From Marinactinospora thermotolerans DSM 45154 (lineage in GTDB: Bacteria; Actinomycetota; Actinomycetes; Streptosporangiales; Streptosporangiaceae), in contig NZ_FUWS01000002.1 in the NCBI RefSeq assembly GCF_900167435.1, forward strand, positions 517,534 to 581,533: a stretch of DNA of 64,000 nt, given 5' to 3'. The translations under genes and the position numbers were made by a program. Below are positions 58,274 to 64,000 of the stretch, piece after piece; positions within the stretch are counted from its first letter, which is position 1, and each line of letters starts with the position of its first letter. The notes beneath the pieces were generated by a model, which ran no database searches, had not been told where the DNA came from, and worked only from the letters and a program-made list of their open reading frames with translations.

Positions 58274-59506
58274 TCAGGGAGTGGCCTGCCGGGCCGCGCC
58301 CCGGTCGATCATCCCGCCGATCTGCTCGGCCGTGAAGCCCAGCTCGGCGAGCACGGAGGCCGAGTGCTGACCCAGGAGGGGAGGCGGTGACACCGCGCCG
58401 GCGTCATCGGCCTGGGACTCCAGCCGGAAGCCGGCCCGGACCAGGTCCAGGCGCCCGGCGGTGGGGTGGTCGGTCGTCATGGTGACGTCGTCGCCGGCCG
58501 CGTCGGCCGTGCGGATCGCGTCGAGCACGCCACGCACCCGGCCCACCGGCACGCCCGCCTCCATCAGCAGCCGGGTCCACTCCTCGGCGCCGCGCCCACG
58601 CAGTACCGAGGTGATCTCGGCGACCAGTTCCCCGCGATGCTCCACCCGGCCGGGGTTGGTGGCGTAGCGTGGGTCGGCCGCCAGGTCCGGCCGCTCCAGC
58701 ACGGCGCACAGGCGCCGGTACAGCGTGTCGTTGCCGGCGGCGATCACGATGTCGGAATCGGCGGTGGGAAAGACCTGGTAGGGCACGATCGCGCCGTGGG
58801 CGTTGCCGGCGCGTCCCGGCTCGCGGCCGGTGACCAGGGCCTGCTGGGCGAGGTTGACCAGCCCGGACAGGGCGGAGCCGATCAGCGACACGGTGACGTG
58901 CTCGCCCCTTCCCGACGCGCGGGCGCGCACCAGCGCGCCGAGGATCGCCACGGCCGCGTTGAGCCCGGTCAGGACGTCGGTCACGGCGACGCCCACCTTG
59001 GCCGGCGCGCCGTCTGGCTCGCCCGTCACCGCCATCAGCCCGCTCTCCGCCTGCACGATCAGGTCGAACCCCGGCCGTTGGGCGGGGACGTGCCCGGGGC
59101 CGAAGCCGCTGATGGAGCAGTAGACCACCGCGGGGTTGCGCTCCCGCACCGCCGCGTACCCCAGGCCGAGCCGTTCGGCCACACCCGGACGGAAGTTCTG
59201 GACCACCACGTCGGCGCGCGCGCACAGCTCCCGCACCGCGGCCAGACCGTCGGGGTCCTTGACGTCCACGGCCAGACTCCGTTTGCCGCGGTTGACGGCC
59301 AGGTAGTAGGCGGCCTCCCCACCGGCCCGGGGCGGTCCCCACGAGCGGGTGTCGTCTCCGTGACCGGGGTGTTCCACCTTGACGACCTCGGCTCCGAGGT
59401 CGGCCAGCAGCATGGTGGCGTAGGGCCCGGCGAGCACCCGGGACAGGTCGGCGACGAGGATCCCGTCCAGGGGACCGGAGGGGGCGGTGCGATCGGTGTC
59501 GGTCAT
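58274..59506 (-). CDS. Class III (CaiB/BaiF) CoA-transferase
   Basis: A 410-residue family III CoA-transferase. LVADLSRVLAGPYATMLLAD begins it, KVEHPGHGDDTR and NFRPGVAERLGLGY bind CoA, and the nucleophilic aspartate is in PGFDLIVQAESG. Family members move CoA between carboxylates such as succinate, glutarate, formate and oxalate. ATG at 59506 is preferred with GAGGAG 12 nt upstream, overlapping the DUF3870 stop by four bases. With the adjoining dehydrogenase it likely forms a dicarboxylate degradation step. Confidence 0.9.
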   Translation of the reverse strand: MTDTDRTAPSGPLDGILVADLSRVLAGPYATMLLADLGAEVVKVEHPGHGDDTRSWGPPRAGGEAAYYLAVNRGKRSLAVDVKDPDGLAAVRELCARADVVVQNFRPGVAERLGLGYAAVRERNPAVVYCSISGFGPGHVPAQRPGFDLIVQAESGLMAVTGEPDGAPAKVGVAVTDVLTGLNAAVAILGALVRARASGRGEHVTVSLIGSALSGLVNLAQQALVTGREPGRAGNAHGAIVPYQVFPTADSDIVIAAGNDTLYRRLCAVLERPDLAADPRYATNPGRVEHRGELVAEITSVLRGRGAEEWTRLLMEAGVPVGRVRGVLDAIRTADAAGDDVTMTTDHPTAGRLDLVRAGFRLESQADDAGAVSPPPLLGQHSASVLAELGFTAEQIGGMIDRGAARQATP

Positions 59507-59922
59507 CCTCGGGAACACTCCTCATGCGTGCCGGCGCGGGAAGCGCGCAACTGGTGACAGGTCTCCAGACAGCGGCGGAGTGCCGTGGCCAGCGCTCCCC
59601 CCGACTGCCCGGCGTAACGGGTCTGGACGCGACGCACCATTTCGGCGGTGTCGGTACGGACCGACAGCCCCTCCACGAGACAGCGGAAGAACTCTCGGGC
59701 GAGATCGGTCAGCAAGGTGGTGTCCGCGGCGACGACGCGGCCGTCGGAGAGGTCGACGGCGAGCACGACCCCCAGCCGTTCGTATTGGGAGTGACCGGCG
59801 ACCGTGTCGGGAAGGCGGGCGTAGCCCGAGACCAGGACCACGTCGGGGTTGTCCAGGAGCGGCCGGAAACGGTCGTGTGCCTGCACGGTGCTGTTCCTCC
59901 AGAGGGCATGCGAGTACTCCAT
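59503..59922 (-). CDS. DUF3870-domain protein
   Basis: A 139-residue protein whose core, SGYARLPDTVAGHSQYERLG, VLAVDLSDGRVVAADTTLLT and REFFRCLVEG, matches the DUF3870 family, small soluble proteins of unknown function. The C-terminal part is a helical segment with cysteines (RRCLETCHQLRASRAG). It overlaps the CoA-transferase start (ATGA), so it is translated with it; a role in regulating or supporting the CoA-transferase is inference. ATG at 59922 is used; GTG at 59931 is also possible. Confidence 0.78.
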   Translation of the reverse strand: MEYSHALWRNSTVQAHDRFRPLLDNPDVVLVSGYARLPDTVAGHSQYERLGVVLAVDLSDGRVVAADTTLLTDLAREFFRCLVEGLSVRTDTAEMVRRVQTRYAGQSGGALATALRRCLETCHQLRASRAGTHEECSRG

Positions 59923-60056
59923 GTCTTGCACTGGAGTCTCGCGCCTGGACAGGACGACCGGGAAGGACCGGTCACCCTCGGCGGGAGGGCAGGCCCTCCC
60001 AGTATGTCGGATCCGATCGTGGCGGTGTCAACGCTCCCACCCCCGAACAGCCCGGT

Positions 60057-60087
60057 TTGCCTTCCCCAGGGGAGCGTGCGCTATAGT
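60057..60087 (+). promoter_or_regulatory. Promoter of the SAM-IV-controlled gene
   Basis: TTGCCT (60057-60062) and TATAGT (60082-60087), 19 nt apart, place the start near 60094, just where the riboswitch begins. Confidence 0.6.
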
Positions 60088-60093
60088 CCGGGC

Positions 60094-60200
60094 CAGGTCA
60101 TGAGCGCCAGCGCCAAGCCCCGGCTCGCTGGCCGGCAACCCTCCTTCCGCGGTGGGGTGCCCCGGGTGAGGACCAGGTCGAGACACGACCACCAACGTCA
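60094..60200 (+). promoter_or_regulatory. SAM-IV riboswitch
   Basis: The leader contains GGTCATGAGCGCCAGCG, CAAGCCCCGGC, CTGGCCGGCAACCCTCC, CGCGGTGGGGTGCCCCGG and GTGAGGACCAGG in order, the conserved blocks of the actinobacterial SAM-IV class, including the pseudoknot halves. It controls the aminotransferase gene that starts at 60282. SAM-IV normally represses sulfur and methionine genes when SAM is high. Confidence 0.95.
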
Positions 60201-60281
60201 ACGTGTCAGACAAGCGCGGACCCCGTCCGACGGTGCCAGCAGATGCGCCCTGGGGTCCTCTGTGACTCTGAGAGGTGCCTG

Positions 60282-61613
60282 ATGACAGCTATCGCCCCGT
60301 CCCCGCTCGCTTCCACCGACCTGCCCGACGCCCCCGCCGTGGTCGGGACCGGACTGCGGGTTCCGCTGGTCACCGGCGGGAGCGCCGAGTACGCCAACCT
60401 CGACCACGCGGCCAGCGCCCCGTGCCTGGAGGCGGTCCGCGAGGCCGTCGAACAGGCGCTGCCCCGTTACGCGAGCGTGCACCGCGGGGCCGGACTGCAC
60501 TCGCAGATCAGCACGGACGCCTACGAGCGGGCCCGGGCCTCGGTGGCGCGCTTCGTCGGCGCCGGCGAGGAGGACACGGTGGTGTTCGTCCGCGGCACCA
60601 CCGACGCGCTCAACCTCCTGGCGCGGTGTCTGCCGCGGGGCACCACCGTGGTGCTGTTCGCCGGAGAGCACCACGCCAGCCTGCTGCCCTGGGAGCACGA
60701 GGGGAGCCGGGCGGGCGAGGTCGTCCGGCTCCCGCTGCCCGGCGGGCCGGAGGAGGCGGTCGAGGCCGCCCGCGCCGCGCTGCGGGCCGCGCGGCCGGGA
60801 CCCCGCCTGTTGTGCGTGACGGCGGCGTCCAACGTCACCGGCGAGGTGTGGCCGATCGAGGAACTGGCGCTGGTGGCGCGGGAGGAGGGGGCGCGCGTCG
60901 TGGTGGACGCCGCCCAGCTCGTCCCGCACCGGCCCTTCGACCTGGCGGCCTGCGGCGCCGACTACGTCGCCTTCTCCGGCCACAAGCTCTACGCGCCCTT
61001 CGGCTGTGGCGTGCTCGCCGGACGCGCCGACTGGCTCCGGGCGGCCGACCCCTACCTGGCCGGTGGTGGCGCCACCGCCAACGTCACCGACGCCGGTGTC
61101 GTCTGGAGCGACCTACCGGATCGGCACGAGGCGGGCAGCCCCAACGTCATCGGGGCGGTGGCGCTCGCCGCGGCCTGTGAGGCCCTGACCGAGGCGGGGT
61201 GGGAACATCTGCGCCTGCGGGAGGAGCTGTTGCTCGGCCGGTTGCGGGACGGCCTGGCGGGAATCTCCGCGGTGACCGAGCTCGCGTTGTGGGGGACGGG
61301 GTGGCCACGGGTGGCGATCACGTCGTTCGTCGTGGAGGGGGTGGCGGGTGACCTGCTGGCCGCGGCGCTGTCCGCCGAGTACGGGATCGGCGTGCGCGAC
61401 GGCCTGTTCTGCGCCCACCCCCTCACCCGGGCGCTCCTGCCGGAGGGACACGGACGCGCGGTCCGGGCCAGCATCGGGCTGGGGACGACCCCGGAGCACG
61501 TGGACCGCCTCGTCCACGCGGTCGCCGAACTCGTGGCGGAGGGACCCCGGTGGACCTACGGACGCGAGGAGGGGCGGATCGTCCCGGTTCCGGACCTCCG
61601 CCTCCACGAGTAA
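60282..61613 (+). CDS. Class V aminotransferase, cysteine-desulfurase-like
   Basis: A 443-residue PLP enzyme of the NifS/Csd fold. The PLP-lysine is in FSGHKLYAPFGCG; VVDAAQLVPHRPFD holds the ring-binding aspartate, TTDALNLLARC and EHHASLLPWE the cofactor contacts. The mobile catalytic-cysteine loop near the C terminus is not obvious (FCAHPLTRALL is the nearest cysteine), so cysteine desulfuration is possible but unproven. The SAM-IV riboswitch ties it to sulfur metabolism. ATG at 60282 follows GAGAGG. Confidence 0.85.
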   Translation: MTAIAPSPLASTDLPDAPAVVGTGLRVPLVTGGSAEYANLDHAASAPCLEAVREAVEQALPRYASVHRGAGLHSQISTDAYERARASVARFVGAGEEDTVVFVRGTTDALNLLARCLPRGTTVVLFAGEHHASLLPWEHEGSRAGEVVRLPLPGGPEEAVEAARAALRAARPGPRLLCVTAASNVTGEVWPIEELALVAREEGARVVVDAAQLVPHRPFDLAACGADYVAFSGHKLYAPFGCGVLAGRADWLRAADPYLAGGGATANVTDAGVVWSDLPDRHEAGSPNVIGAVALAAACEALTEAGWEHLRLREELLLGRLRDGLAGISAVTELALWGTGWPRVAITSFVVEGVAGDLLAAALSAEYGIGVRDGLFCAHPLTRALLPEGHGRAVRASIGLGTTPEHVDRLVHAVAELVAEGPRWTYGREEGRIVPVPDLRLHE

Positions 61614-61622
61614 AGGACAAAA

Positions 61623-61684
61623 GACTTTTCAGAGGACAAAATTCGCTTAAATAAAGTGAGAATTATCCCGGGGGGATAAAAGTC
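61623..61684 (+). terminator. Nested hairpins after the aminotransferase gene
   Basis: GACTTTT (61623-61629) pairs with AAAAGTC (61678-61684) around an inner 7-bp stem TTATCCC/GGGATAA (61663-61669 with 61673-61679, partly competing). The block is unusually A+T-rich for the window and begins 10 bp after the stop codon. Confidence 0.45.
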
Positions 61685-61798
61685 CGAAGAGGCGGTAGCA
61701 TCGGGCGCTAATGAACGGGCACCGTAACGGAGCCGGAATGGATCACGAGTCCACTCCGGTCCGGGCGCCCATCAGCCGACGGCTCGGGGAGCGCGATC

Positions 61799-62539
61799 GT
61801 GACTGATCACTGGTGGGCGACGAGGACCGACCGGCGGCCGAGCGTGCTGGAGATCCCCTGGCCGCGCGTGGTCCGGCTGGACGAACGACGTAGCGGGCCG
61901 CGCCGTGCGGCACCACGGGCACAAGCGATCGTGAAACCTCCCTCTCCCCTGGAACGGGCCCAGACCGCCTTCCTGCGCCGGGCCGTCGGCTACCTGGCCG
62001 CGGATCTGCGCGTCCGCCAGTACATCACCCTGGGCGCCGACGCCGCCGCCGTCGGCGCCGCCCGGGACGCCGCCCGGGAACACGTCCCCGACCCCCACTT
62101 CCTACGGATCGACACCGACTCCGTCCCCTCCCTGGCCGGCCGCGGACAGGCGGGGGAGGAGGAGATCACGGTCCTACGCGCCGGCGGTCTCCCCGCGGGG
62201 GAGCTCATCGGCCGGCTCCGCGTCCGGGGGCTGGTCGACTTCACGGCACCGGTCGCCGTGTTCGTCCTCGACGCCCAGCTTCGCCTCACGGGCCCGCTCC
62301 AACCGCACAAACTGGCGGCGACGTTCCACGCGGTGCTGTGCCCGGGCAGCCACCTCGCGATCACCCGGCCGCCCCACGGCTGCCCCGACACGCGGAGCCG
62401 GGAACACACCGCCGAGCTGTTCGCCCCGTTCCGGCTGATCGAACCCGGCCTCGCCGACATGGCCTGGTGGCCCTACCCCGACGAGGAGGTCACCGGTCGC
62501 GGAACCGGAGTCCTCGCCGGGGTGGCGCGCCGCTCCTGA
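61799..62539 (+). CDS. Shortened SAM-methyltransferase-like protein (PF04672 type)
   Basis: A 246-residue protein related to the large actinomycete S-adenosyl methyltransferase family PF04672: QTAFLRRAVGYLAADLRVRQ, FLRIDTDSVP, LIGRLRVRGLVDFTAPVAVF and a C-terminal FRLIEPGLADMAWWPYP. The family's N-terminal block (R-V-Y-D-Y-L-L-G-G-K-D-N) is missing and the SAM-binding loop reads YITLGADAAAV instead of the usual FLDIGTGLPT, so methyltransferase activity may be lost. GTG at 61799 has GGGGAG upstream. No neighbour suggests a substrate. Confidence 0.75.
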   Translation: MTDHWWATRTDRRPSVLEIPWPRVVRLDERRSGPRRAAPRAQAIVKPPSPLERAQTAFLRRAVGYLAADLRVRQYITLGADAAAVGAARDAAREHVPDPHFLRIDTDSVPSLAGRGQAGEEEITVLRAGGLPAGELIGRLRVRGLVDFTAPVAVFVLDAQLRLTGPLQPHKLAATFHAVLCPGSHLAITRPPHGCPDTRSREHTAELFAPFRLIEPGLADMAWWPYPDEEVTGRGTGVLAGVARRS

Positions 62540-62563
62540 GACAGCGGGGCGCCCCGCTGCCGG

Positions 62564-63349
62564 CTAGGCGACCTCGTCGCGCTCACGCCAGGCGCTCAGG
62601 TAGGCCCGGGTCATCCAGGCGTCGGCCCAGGCGTGGTCGGGCCGCTCGGGCAGGAACGACGACCTCGACAGTTCCTCCAGCCGTTCCTCCAACCCCTTCG
62701 CCGCCTCCAGGGCCTCCTCCCGCGTGAAGCGCCCACGGCGCAGGTCGCGCAGCCACGGCCCCCACGGGTCGGGGATCGGCAACGTGATCCGCCCGGTCTC
62801 CAGCAGTTCCACGCCCTGCACCCCCAGACGCACCATGTGCATCGCGAACTTCACGTCGAAGCCGTAGCGGTCGACCAGCTCGGGCCGGTTGGTGCGGCGT
62901 CCGCCGCGTCGGCCGAGCAGGCTGTCGCGTTGGGTTCGCAGGTAGCCCAGGAAACGGTGGCCGGCCTGCCGGGAGACGATGCGGGAGGCCGAGGCGCGCA
63001 GCTCCTCCCCCAGGGGAGAGAGGTGGACGATCTCCGCGTCGGGCACGAACAGCGGCAACAGGACCGTGGGATTCCCGCTCAGGGCCAGCCGCATCCACTT
63101 GCGCAGCGAGTACACGGTGAGATCGAGGTCGCCGGGACCCGATCGAGCGCCTTCGGGCTGGGAACGGAAGACGTACTGCTCGAAGGAGCGCAGCCCGATC
63201 ACGTACTCGGGCGGTTCCACGCAGATCCCCATCTCGTCGCGGTCGTTCAGACCGTCGACGGAGGTTCCGTGCACGCCGGAGCCGACCTGGCAGAGCAGGA
63301 TCGTGCCCTGGTCGGCGATCCGCGCGGCCTCGGGGGTGGAGTGCTTCAC
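62564..63349 (-). CDS. RlaP-type nucleotidyltransferase (PF10127)
   Basis: A 261-residue DNA-polymerase-beta superfamily protein. The active-site region is QVGSGVHGTSVDGLNDRDEM (Gly-Ser and a D-x-D-like pair), followed by VYSLRKWMRLALSGNPTVLL and FVPDAEIVH, all characteristic of PF10127, which was linked to RNA repair in phage and bacterial gene clusters. GTG at 63349 lies just after AGGAGG. No ligase or RtcB neighbour is present in the window. The nucleic-acid or small-molecule target is unknown. Confidence 0.85.
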   Translation of the reverse strand: MKHSTPEAARIADQGTILLCQVGSGVHGTSVDGLNDRDEMGICVEPPEYVIGLRSFEQYVFRSQPEGARSGPGDLDLTVYSLRKWMRLALSGNPTVLLPLFVPDAEIVHLSPLGEELRASASRIVSRQAGHRFLGYLRTQRDSLLGRRGGRRTNRPELVDRYGFDVKFAMHMVRLGVQGVELLETGRITLPIPDPWGPWLRDLRRGRFTREEALEAAKGLEERLEELSRSSFLPERPDHAWADAWMTRAYLSAWRERDEVA

Positions 63350-63757
63350 CTGCGCCTCCTGGAGTGATGGGGACGAATGGGACCGACGGTAACGGCACCC
63401 TCCGACATGAGGCACCTGGTTTTCCGGAGGCTCCGGCACACCGGAACGGGGACGGTGGGACGGGCGACGGCCGGCGGTGCTGTTCCACTCGTGCCAGGCC
63501 CCGGCGACAAAGGGACCGGGGCATCGCCGAATTCACGGAAGAACATGAATTCGATGGCTTGAGACATCACTTTCCGTGGAGGATCGGGCGGATGGCGGAG
63601 CGGGACATGGGCCCATGCCTGCCGCCGGAGCCACTGCGCGCGATAGAAGGGCCGGAACCGTTCCGGTGGCCGGATGGGGAAACCACTCCGGTCCCGTGAA
63701 GATCGGTCGCGTAGGGTCCTCATCTGGAAACCGCTCGTGGAGGAGTGGAGGAGAGGC
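63350..63757. other. 408-bp interval with only a doubtful small ORF
   Basis: The only candidate is a 35-codon frame (63592-63699), listed separately. Longer open frames on both strands here are low-complexity and lack RBS sites. No hairpin of terminator strength was found. Confidence 0.4.
63592..63699 (+). CDS. Possible 35-residue small protein
   Basis: ATG at 63592 has GGAGGA about 8 nt upstream, good for this genome, and the frame reads MAERDMGPCLPPEPLRAIEG then PEPFRWPDGETTPVP before a TGA. It ends 58 bp before the lipoprotein start. No family is recognised; it could be a remnant or a leader peptide. Confidence 0.3.
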   Translation: MAERDMGPCLPPEPLRAIEGPEPFRWPDGETTPVP

Positions 63758-64000
63758 ATGGCCGTTTCAGGGTGGATCGACAAGGCGTTCTCGTCTACGG
63801 CCGTTCTCGTGGTGCTCTCCGGGTGTTCGCTGGAGGATGTCATTGAACCTCGATGGGAGGTTCCGGATCCCACGGTGTCTCCGCCTGAGGCGTCTTTGGA
63901 GGGGTTCGCGGAGTTCAGTGACCTGTCGTTGCCTGAGGGGATGCGGGAGGTCGGTGTGGATTCGGGGTTCGACGATTACGGGCGGGTCGTCTACTGGATC
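63758..64000 (+). CDS. Putative lipoprotein, cut by the window edge
   Basis: The frame is open from an ATG at 63758 (GGAGGAGAGGC upstream) to the last base, 81 codons. It has a short signal sequence with lipobox LSGC near residue 23 (TAVLVVLSGCSLEDVIEP), followed by an acidic, proline-rich start of the mature protein. It should be a membrane-anchored exported lipoprotein. Family unknown because the C-terminal part is outside the window. G+C is lower than in its neighbours. Confidence 0.7.
   Translation, partial: MAVSGWIDKAFSSTAVLVVLSGCSLEDVIEPRWEVPDPTVSPPEASLEGFAEFSDLSLPEGMREVGVDSGFDDYGRVVYWI

Overview
The window is high-G+C DNA (roughly 70% by eye) with GTG starts, leaderless genes, U-poor hairpin terminators and the signature actinobacterial genes bldD, mihF, the Rv2175c-type DNA-binding protein, pimB' and F420-type reductases. 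A morphologically differentiating actinomycete of the Nocardiopsis/Thermobifida type (Streptosporangiales) fits best; this is inference from gene content, not a database match. It is a chromosomal core region: I see no insertion sequence, phage gene, CRISPR array, tRNA or rRNA.

Layout. 1-4.8 kb: an Lrp-type ligand-binding protein, a rhomboid protease, a DnaQ/GIY-YIG/UvrC-like fusion nuclease, then divergently a zinc ribbon and an NYN-domain protein. 5-7.7 kb: two tandem secreted NlpC/P60 hydrolases, each behind a long structured 5' UTR. 7.9-16.2 kb: PimB', FadD15-like ligase, a small protein plus glucokinase, an EEP hydrolase, a membrane protein plus an alpha/beta hydrolase, and a PlsC acyltransferase. 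16.3-21.9 kb: glycerol kinase and phosphofructokinase sharing an operator-rich intergenic region, ThiI, and a DAHP synthase behind an aromatic leader peptide and terminator. 21.9-26.8 kb: a molybdopterin enzyme and a LytS/LytTR two-component system joined to a two-subunit sodium symporter. 27.3-33 kb: a PASTA-domain Ser/Thr kinase and the thiamine genes thiGSO (TPP riboswitch) and thiE around an Rv2175c-like gene. 33-39 kb: DUF418 protein, polyprenyl synthase, metF, an acetyltransferase, a YbaK protein, a HEPN protein and bldD. 39.5-55 kb: pyrR-pyrB-pyrC-carA-carB-pyrK-pyrD-pyrF-mihF-gmk-rpoZ-coaBC-metK. 55-64 kb: a second DUF418 gene, an F420-type reductase, a glutaryl-CoA-type dehydrogenase/CoA-transferase/DUF3870 operon, a SAM-IV riboswitch with a class V aminotransferase, a degenerate methyltransferase, an RlaP-type nucleotidyltransferase and a lipoprotein cut by the window edge.

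How the genes work together. The pyr block makes UMP and appears to be controlled at translation: a PyrR-binding hairpin pairs with the pyrR Shine-Dalgarno. Its downstream end feeds GMP, CoA and SAM synthesis. The stretch from the NlpC/P60 genes to metF resembles the order of Mycobacterium tuberculosis Rv2172c-Rv2190c. The richest part of the window is RNA and operator control: an aromatic attenuator for aroF, the PyrR RNA, TPP and SAM-IV riboswitches, possible c-di-AMP riboswitches, and candidate DasR-, CRP-, LexA- and TetR-type operators. The most unexpected protein feature is a PyrK-associated dihydroorotate dehydrogenase with serine where the class 1B catalytic cysteine is expected.
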